Positions 53,685-61,507 of a DNA stretch of 64,000 nucleotides are shown here, one piece after another. Source of the DNA: JANMZR01 sp031383555 (GTDB taxonomy: Bacteria; Bacteroidota; Bacteroidia; Cytophagales; Spirosomataceae). Under the pieces are notes generated by a model. That model was not told where the DNA came from. It saw only the letters and a program-made list of their open reading frames with translations, and did no database searches. Position 1 is the first letter of the stretch. The number at the start of each line of letters is the position of its first letter. Location: positions 1 through 64,000 of the forward strand of contig JANMZR010000159.1 in the NCBI GenBank assembly GCA_031383555.1, in the 5' to 3' direction. The translations under genes and the position numbers were made by a program.

Positions 53685-54527
53685 TCACTTATTAAATTTT
53701 ATAATAAATACTCCTTTTTGTTCATTTGTGATAAGTATTTCATTCTCAGAAATATAAGCGAGTGCTTCTGACTGTTTTAGAGAGGCTTTTATACAAAATT
53801 GTGGTTTTGAAAATGAAATTTGATTATTTTCAATACCAAATAAAAATATTTTGCCATAACCTAAAAGCGCAAATTGATTTCCGCTGGGACTTATATCAGC
53901 AGCAGTAATATTTGTTTTTAAAAAAATACTTGAAATTGGCTCAACTTTATAATCGCCTGCAAGTGATGGCATTTTATACATTTTTACCAATTTATCTCCA
54001 CGATTTTTACTAAAAAGAAAAAGGCTGTCGTTGGCCCAGAAAAATGCCTCACAGTCAAAATTCATATCCTTTTTTTGAGGGGGAAATTCCATTTGGTCAG
54101 AAAACCTAAAGGTAATTTTCTCGACTTTTTCTGGGTAATTGGGTTGAAATTTATAAATAGTTAAATCCTTCCTTTGATTAGTATTATTGCCAAAGTCACC
54201 TATGTAAATATTCCCTTTTGAGTCTTGAGCCAAATCTTCCCAGTCGATATTGGTGGTATTGGGTACTTTTAAGGTGTTCAATAAATTACCAACCGAGTCT
54301 ATTTCATATAATTCGGCTTCCCCTCCACCATCGTTATGAGTCCAAAACGTGTTTTTATTAAAGCTTTTAGCCAAGCCTGAGCTTTCAGTGATTGTGTTGG
54401 GCAAGCTGCCAACTTTATTAATATTAAATAGTTTTTTACCCTTCGCAAAACCCAATTTATTTGTTTCTGGCACACAAGTAGCCATTTTAATTTTTGCAAA
54501 AAAAAGCCAAAACAATATTTTATGCAT
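53685..54527 (-). CDS. Beta-propeller-like protein of unknown function
   Basis: 280 residues. Repeated strand patterns such as SSGLAKSFNKNTFWTHNDGG, YEIDSVGNLLNTLKV, WEDLAQDSKGNIYIGDFGNN and DCEAFFWANDSLFLFSKN fit a propeller fold of a Bacteroidota family related to SdiA-regulated/NHL proteins. The N-terminus (MHKILFWLFFAKIKMATC) is a weak signal. Function is unknown. It is separated from phoB-like by 120 nt and converges with nothing. Confidence 0.7.
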   Translation of the reverse strand: MHKILFWLFFAKIKMATCVPETNKLGFAKGKKLFNINKVGSLPNTITESSGLAKSFNKNTFWTHNDGGGEAELYEIDSVGNLLNTLKVPNTTNIDWEDLAQDSKGNIYIGDFGNNTNQRKDLTIYKFQPNYPEKVEKITFRFSDQMEFPPQKKDMNFDCEAFFWANDSLFLFSKNRGDKLVKMYKMPSLAGDYKVEPISSIFLKTNITAADISPSGNQFALLGYGKIFLFGIENNQISFSKPQFCIKASLKQSEALAYISENEILITNEQKGVFIIKFNK

Positions 54528-54608
54528 ATTTTTGTTCCGAAAATTTTAAAGATAGGTCATTTAAGATATTAACAAAGCTTTTAATTATGGATGTAAAAAT
54601 AGCTATTT

Positions 54609-55679
54609 ATGGACTATAATTTCCCTTCTTCCGCCCGATTTGCTTTTGGGCTAATAAGTCTTATTGGATTTGTATTTATAATGAATACTTTGCAAGGCAT
54701 ACTTATTCCATTGTCATTTGGGGGTATTTTAGCTATGCTTTTATACCCAATTTGTCATCGATTGGAAGCTATAAAATTGCCCAGAATTGTTGCAATATTT
54801 ATTTGTTTGATATTAGTTATCGGTTTAATTTGGGGTTTATTGCTATTGGTTATCAACCAGTTATCCGTTTTTTCAGAAGAACTTCCTGCCTACTCGTCGA
54901 AAGTTACCGACTTGCTAAGCAAGCTTCAAATATTTGTTGAACAAAAGCTAAACATTCGTAGAGGAAAGCAAGGTGCTGAGTTGCAAAAATATGGATTGGA
55001 GGCGCTTAAAAATAGTGGGGTTTATATTTCTAACTTCCTTTCTGGTACCTCTAATTTGCTCGCCAATGCAAGTTTAGTGCCTATTTATGTCTTTTTTTTC
55101 CTTTATTATCGAGATTTTTTGCGCACATTTTTACAAAAACTATTTAAAACAACTAAAGTTTCAAAGGTAAATCTAGTGATTAGCAAAATATATGAAGTGG
55201 TACAAAATTATCTCCTAGGCTTATTTTTTGTGATATTAATAGTCGCCATTTTGAACTCGGTAGGTCTTTTGATTTTGAAAATTGATTATGCAATATTTTT
55301 AGGAACGTTTGCTGCTTTTCTTTTATTAATTCCATACATCGGTATTACAATTGGATCGCTTTTGCCAATTACTATTGCTTTACTTACAAAAGACTCCCCT
55401 TTATATGCGGTGGCTGTTTTGGGCTTATTTTTGGCTGTACAGGCTTTGGAATCCAACTTTATAACACCCTATGTGGTAGGTTCAAAAGTAAGCATAAACT
55501 CATTTGTAGCCATCATTGCTTTGCTTTTAGGAGGCCAACTTTGGGGTATGGCAGGCTTGGTGTTAGCCCTTCCATTTACAGCAATTACTAAGGTGATTTT
55601 TGACAATGTCGAAGGCCTTCAACCCTATGGTTTTTTATTGGGTGAAGCTGAAGTGAAAAAGAAAAAGACGTTTTTGTAG
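54609..55679 (+). CDS. AI-2E-family permease (TqsA/YdiK-like)
   Basis: 356 residues with about eight membrane helices. It has the AI-2E transporter core: the SKVTDLLSKLQIF amphipathic stretch, LVPIYVFFFLYYRDFLRTFL, LGTFAAFLLLIPYIGITIG and GSKVSINSFVAIIALLLGGQLWG. Members export signalling compounds or exchange cations. It heads a forward run with a HAD phosphatase (18 nt) and an aldose epimerase. Confidence 0.9.
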   Translation: MDYNFPSSARFAFGLISLIGFVFIMNTLQGILIPLSFGGILAMLLYPICHRLEAIKLPRIVAIFICLILVIGLIWGLLLLVINQLSVFSEELPAYSSKVTDLLSKLQIFVEQKLNIRRGKQGAELQKYGLEALKNSGVYISNFLSGTSNLLANASLVPIYVFFFLYYRDFLRTFLQKLFKTTKVSKVNLVISKIYEVVQNYLLGLFFVILIVAILNSVGLLILKIDYAIFLGTFAAFLLLIPYIGITIGSLLPITIALLTKDSPLYAVAVLGLFLAVQALESNFITPYVVGSKVSINSFVAIIALLLGGQLWGMAGLVLALPFTAITKVIFDNVEGLQPYGFLLGEAEVKKKKTFL

Positions 55680-55697
55680 CCAACACTCTATCTCATT

Positions 55698-56369
55698 TTG
55701 AAACAAAACCATCCACGTAAAGCCCTCATATTTGATATGGATGGCACCATGATCGACAATATGCTGGTGCACCACAGAGCATGGCAAATACAAATGCAAA
55801 TAGAGGGCTATTCCTATGCTTTAACAGAAATAATTGAACATTTTCATGGGAAAAATCTGGAAATATTAGAGCGCCTTTTTGGAGAAAAATATACAGAAGT
55901 TGAAAGGCTACGAATTTCAAACGACAAAGAAAAACTTTATCGGGAAATATATAGGCCAGAACAAAAATTGATTAATGGGTTGCAGGAAATATTGGCTATT
56001 GCTTACGAAAACGAAATTCCGATGGGTATAGGTACGGCCGCTCAATATGCCAATGTTAACATGGTTTTGGACAGCCTAAATATTCGCAATTATTTTGATG
56101 CAATAGTAGCGGATATTGATGTTGAAAAAGGGAAACCCGACCCTGAAGTGTTCCATAAAGTGGCTGCAAAATTAGGGGTTAGTTATGAACATTGCCTTGT
56201 ATTTGAAGACTCTCCTATTGGCGCAAAAACTGCTCAAAATGCTGGTATGAAGGCTATTATGATTACTTCGACTCATAAATCGCATGAGTTTGCAGGAAAT
56301 AGTTCAATCATAAAATGTATAAATGATTATACTGAAATTGATATTTTGAGAGAAATAGCCTATATTTAG
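55698..56369 (+). CDS. HAD-superfamily phosphatase (beta-phosphoglucomutase-like)
   Basis: 223 residues starting at TTG. The HAD motifs are FDMDGTMIDN (nucleophile and acid/base Asp), GIGTAAQ (motif II), KGKPDPEVF (Lys) and VFEDSPIGAKTAQNAGM (motif IV). A helical cap follows the first motif, as in beta-phosphoglucomutases and sugar phosphatases. An aldose epimerase gene lies 13 nt downstream, which suggests sugar metabolism; the substrate is not determined. Confidence 0.88.
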   Translation: MKQNHPRKALIFDMDGTMIDNMLVHHRAWQIQMQIEGYSYALTEIIEHFHGKNLEILERLFGEKYTEVERLRISNDKEKLYREIYRPEQKLINGLQEILAIAYENEIPMGIGTAAQYANVNMVLDSLNIRNYFDAIVADIDVEKGKPDPEVFHKVAAKLGVSYEHCLVFEDSPIGAKTAQNAGMKAIMITSTHKSHEFAGNSSIIKCINDYTEIDILREIAYI

Positions 56370-56382
56370 TTTAAAATTCTAA

Positions 56383-57543
56383 ATGCTTTATAAAATGAAA
56401 ATCCTTGCCTTATTTTTACCAATGTCCATCTTAATTTTAACATCTTGCAGTAAAAGAAAAAACTCTGACGAAAATTCTATGAAAAATATTGAAATGAAAC
56501 AATTCGGCAAGCTTAACGATTCTACCTCGGCAATGTTATATACATTCAAAAATGAGGCAGGAATGGAAGTAGCAATTACCAATTTTGGCGGCCATATTTT
56601 GAGCATAAAAGTACCAGATAAGAATGGGAACTTTACTGACATAACCCATAGTTGCGACACATTGGCACAGTACGTAAAAGGTAACTTTTTTGGATGTATT
56701 ACGGGCCGTTTTGCCAATAGAATAGCCAATGGTGAGTTCAAATTAGATGGTAAAAAATATTCTATATTCAAAAATAATGGGCCCAATACATTGCATGGTG
56801 GCAAAGTTGGATTTGATAAAAAATTATGGGCTGCAACCATAGTAGATGGTAATGAGCCGGCTCTAAAACTGAGCTATACTTCTCCTGATATGGAGGAGGG
56901 TTATCCGGGTAAATTGGACGTAATTGTGAGCTATACTTTGCAAAAGGACAATGCCTTGCGTATTGATTATGAAGCAATTACAGATAAAACAACAGTTGTG
57001 AATTTGACCAATCATGCCTATTTCAATTTGGCAGGCTATGATGGTAAAAACAATATTTTAGACCATGAACTTACTCTTTTAGCAGATAAAATTACACCCG
57101 TCGACAATACACTCATACCCACAGGTGAGCTATTACCAGTATCCGGTACGGCTTTCGACTTTCTAAAATCAACAAAAATTGGCAAAAATATCGACGACAC
57201 TACAAATGCTCAAATAAAAATAGCAGGAGGCTTTGACCATAATTATGTATTTACAGATAATTCAAAAAAATTAAAATTAGGAGCTACTGTTTTTGAGCCT
57301 TTGAGTGGTAGGGTTATGGAAATGTTTACCACAGAACCTGCCGTGCAACTTTATACTGCCAATAATTTGAGTGGTAAAACAAAGGGAAAAGGAGGTGTTT
57401 TATATGCTAAAAGATCAGGTTTTTGCCTTGAAACACAACATTATCCCGATTCACCAAATAAGCCGGCCTTTCCAAGCACGGTTTTAAGGCCGGGTGAAAA
57501 GTTCTCATCCACAACGGTTTACAAATTTTCTGTTAGGGATTAA
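56383..57543 (+). CDS. galM: Aldose 1-epimerase (mutarotase), lipoprotein
   Basis: 386 residues. A lipoprotein signal ends ILTSC (start at 56395 is an alternative). The catalytic groups of the galactose mutarotase family are visible: NTLHGGKVGFD, LTNHAYFNLAGYD (His) and CLETQHYPDSPN (Glu). It interconverts alpha and beta aldoses; being exported, it may act on sugars released outside before uptake. It belongs to the run with the permease and HAD genes. Confidence 0.92.
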   Translation: MLYKMKILALFLPMSILILTSCSKRKNSDENSMKNIEMKQFGKLNDSTSAMLYTFKNEAGMEVAITNFGGHILSIKVPDKNGNFTDITHSCDTLAQYVKGNFFGCITGRFANRIANGEFKLDGKKYSIFKNNGPNTLHGGKVGFDKKLWAATIVDGNEPALKLSYTSPDMEEGYPGKLDVIVSYTLQKDNALRIDYEAITDKTTVVNLTNHAYFNLAGYDGKNNILDHELTLLADKITPVDNTLIPTGELLPVSGTAFDFLKSTKIGKNIDDTTNAQIKIAGGFDHNYVFTDNSKKLKLGATVFEPLSGRVMEMFTTEPAVQLYTANNLSGKTKGKGGVLYAKRSGFCLETQHYPDSPNKPAFPSTVLRPGEKFSSTTVYKFSVRD

Positions 57544-57555
57544 TTCTGGTAAAAA

Positions 57556-57688
57556 AGTGTCTCGTGAAGACCAAAATTAGTAGTTAATTTAAGGATTTTA
57601 TTTTTTATTTACTTCAAAATCATTGTCAAATTAGTTTAATCCATGTTCTATTTTCTTAACTCAATCATTATAGTGTCTCTAAAGACCA
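57556..57688 (+). repeat. Two copies of a short AGTGTCTC...AGACCA motif
   Basis: AGTGTCTCGTGAAGACCA (57556-57573) and AGTGTCTCTAAAGACCA (57672-57688) share 14-15 positions and both hold a small palindrome GTCT...AGAC. They flank most of the 190-nt gap between the epimerase gene and the RidA-type gene. Confidence 0.6.
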
Positions 57689-57733
57689 CTTACTCAAAAT
57701 AATTTTTTACCTTTTACATTAATTTAAAATAAT

Positions 57734-58198
57734 ATGGCAACACCAGACGAAAATTTCGCAAAATTAGAGTTGAATCTTCCACCAGCACCTACGCCTATGG
57801 GTGTTTATAAGCCTTTTTTAAAAGTTGGAAAGCTAGTTTATGTATCAGGGCACGGCCCCGTTTTGGAAAACAAAACCTTAATAAAAGGGCGTGTAGGCCA
57901 CGATATGGTCCAAGAGGTTGCAAAATTAGCCGCTCGGCAAGTTGGCCTTACCATATTGGCCACTTTAAAAGCTAATTTAGGCTCATTCAATAAAATAAAA
58001 AGAGTAATAAAGGTACTGGGTATGGTCAATTGTATCGAAAGCTTTCAGGAGCACCCTTTTGTAATAAACGGTTGCAGTGAGCTTTTCAGAGCCGTTTGGG
58101 GTGAAGACAACGGCGTTGGCGTACGAAGTGCCGTTGGTATGGGAAGCCTCCCAGGCAATATTCCTGTTGAGATTGAGGCGATATTTGAGTTGAAATAG
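57734..58198 (+). CDS. RidA/YjgF/YER057c-family protein
   Basis: 154 residues. It has the GKLVYVSGHGPVLE strand and the C-terminal VGVRSAVGMGSLPGNIPVEI, where the Arg aligns with the enamine-binding Arg of RidA. The longer N-terminal part and the ARQVGLTILATLKANLGS helix place it in the broader family of longer RidA paralogues. It hydrolyses reactive imines/enamines in known members. The D-threonine-aldolase-like gene follows 16 nt later. Confidence 0.9.
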   Translation: MATPDENFAKLELNLPPAPTPMGVYKPFLKVGKLVYVSGHGPVLENKTLIKGRVGHDMVQEVAKLAARQVGLTILATLKANLGSFNKIKRVIKVLGMVNCIESFQEHPFVINGCSELFRAVWGEDNGVGVRSAVGMGSLPGNIPVEIEAIFELK

Positions 58199-58214
58199 CT
58201 TTACCTTTTTTTAA

Positions 58215-59324
58215 ATGAAACTAAATTACAACTTCCATAATATCAGTGACTTAGATTCGCCTTCTTTGGTGGTTTTTCCAGAAATTGTAAAAGACAATAT
58301 TAAAAAAGCAGTAGAAATGATAGGTGACGTAAGTCGTCTGAGGCCACATATAAAAACACATAAAACACTTGAAGTTATAAAGCTTTGTCAGGCCGAAGGA
58401 ATAGAAAAGTATAAATGCGCCACTATAGCTGAAGCAGAACTATTGGGAATTTGTGAAGTAAAAGATGCCCTTTTGGCCTATCAACCTATTGGTCCAAAGG
58501 CAATTCGGTTTGGCAAACTAATTGAAAAATATCCTAAAACTCAATTTTCATGTTTGATAGACAATCTAGATGTGGCCTATGCAATTGCTGAATTAGGCCA
58601 AAAAACCAAACAAATATTCTCGGTATATATTGATTTGAACATTGGTCAAAATAGAACTGGCATTGAGCCAAATCTTGCTATAGATCTAATTGAAAAATTA
58701 GTAAACATCCCAAATATTATACTCTTAGGCATTCATGCTTACGATGGTCAAATTCATAATGAAAATTTTGAAAAAAGGCAAAATGAGGCAGATAAGGTAT
58801 ACTTGATAGCGGAAAATATAAGGCAAGAAGCGGAAAAAGTAGCTGGCAGCAAAATAAATTTGATTATGAGTGGTTCACCAACCTACTCTATTCATGCCAA
58901 ACGAAAAAACATTGACTGCAGCCCAGGCACTTTTGTATTTTGGGATAAGGGATACACCGACATTTGTGCAGAGCAAGCTTTTTTACCTGCTGTTTTGCTA
59001 GTCACTAGAATAATCTCATTGCCTACTGCCAATTATATTTGTATCGATTTAGGGTATAAATCTGTTGCAGCTGAAAATGAGTTGACCAGGAGAGTTTACT
59101 TTCAGAATGCCCCAGATTTAAAATTTATAAGTCAGTCAGAAGAACATTTAGTTTTAGGTTCAAATGAAGGCCATACTTATAAAATTGGAGATATTTTATA
59201 TGGAACACCTATTCATATTTGCCCAACAGTAGCCTTACATGAAAAACTTTATGTTGTTGAAAATGAGCAATTAACAGGCGAGACTTGGAAGGTTTTAGCG
59301 AGAAATAGAACTATTGAAATTTAA
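58215..59324 (+). CDS. PLP-dependent D-threonine aldolase / D-serine dehydratase-like enzyme
   Basis: 369 residues, alanine-racemase-like barrel plus a beta domain. The PLP lysine motif is RPHIKTHKTLEV; SGSPTYSIHA binds the cofactor phosphate. The C-terminal HICPTVALHEKLYVV carries the His and Cys that bind the metal in this family. It cleaves D-threonine or related D-3-hydroxyamino acids; D-serine dehydration is possible. The adjacent RidA-type gene could clear enamine by-products. Confidence 0.9.
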   Translation: MKLNYNFHNISDLDSPSLVVFPEIVKDNIKKAVEMIGDVSRLRPHIKTHKTLEVIKLCQAEGIEKYKCATIAEAELLGICEVKDALLAYQPIGPKAIRFGKLIEKYPKTQFSCLIDNLDVAYAIAELGQKTKQIFSVYIDLNIGQNRTGIEPNLAIDLIEKLVNIPNIILLGIHAYDGQIHNENFEKRQNEADKVYLIAENIRQEAEKVAGSKINLIMSGSPTYSIHAKRKNIDCSPGTFVFWDKGYTDICAEQAFLPAVLLVTRIISLPTANYICIDLGYKSVAAENELTRRVYFQNAPDLKFISQSEEHLVLGSNEGHTYKIGDILYGTPIHICPTVALHEKLYVVENEQLTGETWKVLARNRTIEI

Positions 59325-59341
59325 ACTATTTGTGATATCGG

Positions 59342-59365
59342 TGGCTGAGCGTAGTCGAAGCCACA
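59342..59365. repeat. Dispersed-repeat-like hairpin between convergent genes
   Basis: GTGGCT (59342-59347) pairs with AGCCAC (59360-59365) around gagcgtagtcga. The core (CTTCGACTACGCTCAGCCAC on the other strand) is a short repeat I know from many Bacteroidota genomes. It sits in the 60-nt gap between two converging genes and could also stop transcription from both sides. Confidence 0.65.
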
Positions 59366-59384
59366 AAAAAACTGTAACATTTAG

Positions 59385-60119
59385 TTAATTTCCCAGTTGA
59401 TTTTTTTCCAAATAATCACGAAAGGCTTTTTTGTAGGAATCGCTTATTGGAATATAGTTTTTACCAATGAGTATCTTTTCTTTGTCAACTGTATCTATAG
59501 CATCAAAAGCAATAATGTAAGAATTGTGAACTCTTATAAATTGATTATGAGGCAGTTGTGCTTCTAAAGATTTTAATGTTTGTAAAGAAACTATCTTTTT
59601 CTCTGTGGTGTAAATACTTACATAATCTTTTAAACCTTCAATATATTTTATTTCATTGAGCCGCACTTTTATCATTTTTGTGCCGTCTTTTATAAAAATG
59701 AACTCATTGCTGGGGTTATTTGCACTCGCTGTTTGGTCCACATCTTTTTTAACATCTGTTATGGTAAGCCTTGCCGTTGCTTTTTCCACTGATTTCAAAA
59801 ACCTTTCAAAACTAATTGGCTTCAATAAATAGTCAAACACCTCAAGCTCATAACCTTCCAAGGCGTATTCCGAATAAGCAGTGGTGAGAATAATTAATGG
59901 CTTATTCTTTAATAATTTGAGTAAAGTTATGCCTGTAATTTCTGGCATTTGAATATCGGAAAATAGAATATCGACACTATGTTCCCGCAAATAATTAAGT
60001 GCTAAAAGAGGATCAGAAAAGGAATTAATTAATTGTAAATGAGGTACTTTACCTACATAAGTTTCCATTAGGCTTCGTGCCAAGGGCTCATCTTCAAGTA
60101 TTATGCAAGTTAAAGTCAT
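59385..60119 (-). CDS. LytTR-family response regulator
   Basis: 244 residues. The receiver domain (ILEDEPLARSLME, phosphoacceptor in DILFSDIQMPEI, LLKPISFE) is followed after residue 140 by a LytTR DNA-binding domain (FIKDGTKMIKVRLNEIKYIE, YVSIYTTEKK, FIRVHNSYIIAF, PISDSYKKAF). It is paired with the sensor encoded 19 nt upstream. Such AlgR/LytR-type pairs are frequent in Bacteroidota and often lie next to outer-membrane protein genes, as here. Confidence 0.94.
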   Translation of the reverse strand: MTLTCIILEDEPLARSLMETYVGKVPHLQLINSFSDPLLALNYLREHSVDILFSDIQMPEITGITLLKLLKNKPLIILTTAYSEYALEGYELEVFDYLLKPISFERFLKSVEKATARLTITDVKKDVDQTASANNPSNEFIFIKDGTKMIKVRLNEIKYIEGLKDYVSIYTTEKKIVSLQTLKSLEAQLPHNQFIRVHNSYIIAFDAIDTVDKEKILIGKNYIPISDSYKKAFRDYLEKNQLGN

Positions 60120-60138
60120 AGATTATGCCATTTAGTTT

Positions 60139-61182
60139 TTATAAAGTTAAAGATAAATTTACCAAATAACGGGTGTCTGTTTCTGTTACATTTAACTCGT
60201 ATTTTTCAGGATAACTTAGCTCTAACCTCCTTTTTACATTTAAAAGCCCTATTCCCGACTTGGCTAAATCATCCTCAGTTTTTGGCGGTAGCTTATTGTT
60301 TTCAACAATATATTCGCAGTTATTGTCAGAAATATTTATTGAAATATTTACAAAAGCATTTTTTGAAGTATTACTAACACCATGTTTAAAGGCATTTTCT
60401 AGAAATGTAATAAAAATTAAGGGTACAATTTTCTTGTTTTCAACGTTTCCAGAAATCTTAAAGTCAATTGGCACCTTATTGTCAAGTCGCAATTTTTCTA
60501 GATCTATATAATTTTTCATGTATTCAATCTCTTTATTTACAGGCACTTTAACATGGTTGGAATCATATAACATATAGCGCATCATCTGTGAAAGTTTGTC
60601 TATTACCTCAGGCGTTTTTGGAGAGTTTACAGTTGCCAAGTAATATAGGTTGTTAAGTGTGTTAAACAAAAAATGAGGGTTTATTTGTGCTTTCAAAAAG
60701 CGCAATTCGGCCGTAAGTTTTTCATTTTCAATCTCTTTCTTTTTAGCTTCTAGTTCAAACCAATCTTCAACAAACTTAAGCATTCCTACAAAAACCGTAA
60801 TAAATATAACTGTTATGCTATGGGTTACCGCAAATCGAGTACTATTCAGATAGTTAAGCTGCCTAGTTGAAGCCTCACTATAAATATATCTTTTTAGAAA
60901 AATATGTATTGTAATAATTAAAATAAAAGGTACAATAAACTCTAATAAATATTGACCTAATCGCTTGTGATTGAGCAACCTAGGTAATAAAATAAAATAA
61001 TTAAAATAGCTGATTGCCGCTGTAAATAGCACTTGGAAAAGAGCATCTGTTGCCGATTTCAAATAATCGGGCTCTTCATTACGGCGCATGAAAGTGATTT
61101 GGTAAAAGAAAAAAGAAAGATAAAGGCACCAAAAAGAAAGGTGCATTACCAATATTCTGTTTTTTTGAAAATACGTTTGCAT
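60139..61182 (-). CDS. LytS/AlgZ-like sensor histidine kinase
   Basis: 347 residues: four membrane helices in the first 150 residues (FWCLYLSFFFYQITF..., AAISYFNYFILLPRLL), a coiled linker (ELEAKKKEIENEKLTAEL), the His_kinase motif LKAQINPHFLFNTLNNLYYL with the phospho-His, and an ATPase with FLENAFKHGV and GIGLLNVKRRLEL. It phosphorylates the LytTR regulator encoded 19 nt downstream. No ligand-binding periplasmic domain is present. Confidence 0.94.
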   Translation of the reverse strand: MQTYFQKNRILVMHLSFWCLYLSFFFYQITFMRRNEEPDYLKSATDALFQVLFTAAISYFNYFILLPRLLNHKRLGQYLLEFIVPFILIITIHIFLKRYIYSEASTRQLNYLNSTRFAVTHSITVIFITVFVGMLKFVEDWFELEAKKKEIENEKLTAELRFLKAQINPHFLFNTLNNLYYLATVNSPKTPEVIDKLSQMMRYMLYDSNHVKVPVNKEIEYMKNYIDLEKLRLDNKVPIDFKISGNVENKKIVPLIFITFLENAFKHGVSNTSKNAFVNISINISDNNCEYIVENNKLPPKTEDDLAKSGIGLLNVKRRLELSYPEKYELNVTETDTRYLVNLSLTL

Positions 61183-61507
61183 TATTTATGATTATTTTAA
61201 TCGATATATAAAATCGGAAAAATTTTGGCCAAAGGTCAACATTATTTATTGACGATTAATACGTTCCATCTTTACTTGTTTACAAAATTTGCATTTAATA
61301 TATTTTTTCGGATGAATATTCTATACATTCCTATTTAAAATCTACCGATTTGGAAATTTATGTAATTTGTAAAATCGTCGATAATACTATCTGAACAGTA
61401 TAATAAGGAATTAAATATAAAATTTTATCATTTTAATTTGCATCATCAAACCTAAGGGATAGTTTTGGCAATCATACGGGGGAGCATTCCTCCTAATACT
61501 AAAAAAC
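61183..61507. other. Divergent intergenic region with regulatory signals
   Basis: About 325 nt between the LytS-type kinase and the outer-membrane receptor. It holds the receptor promoter, an inverted repeat GTCAA/TTGAC (61235-61239, 61249-61253), two related cgat(t)aatac elements (near 61254 and 61373), and a small hairpin-like ggag...ctcc near 61480 in the receptor leader. The elements could be LytTR-regulator targets, which is inference. Confidence 0.45.
61437..61467 (+). promoter_or_regulatory. Bacteroidota-type promoter for the outer-membrane receptor
   Basis: TTTG (61437-61440), exactly 19 nt (catcatcaaacctaaggga), then TAGTTTTG (61460-61467), a perfect -7 box. The leader would be about 35 nt to the ATG at 61508. 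Confidence 0.75.
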
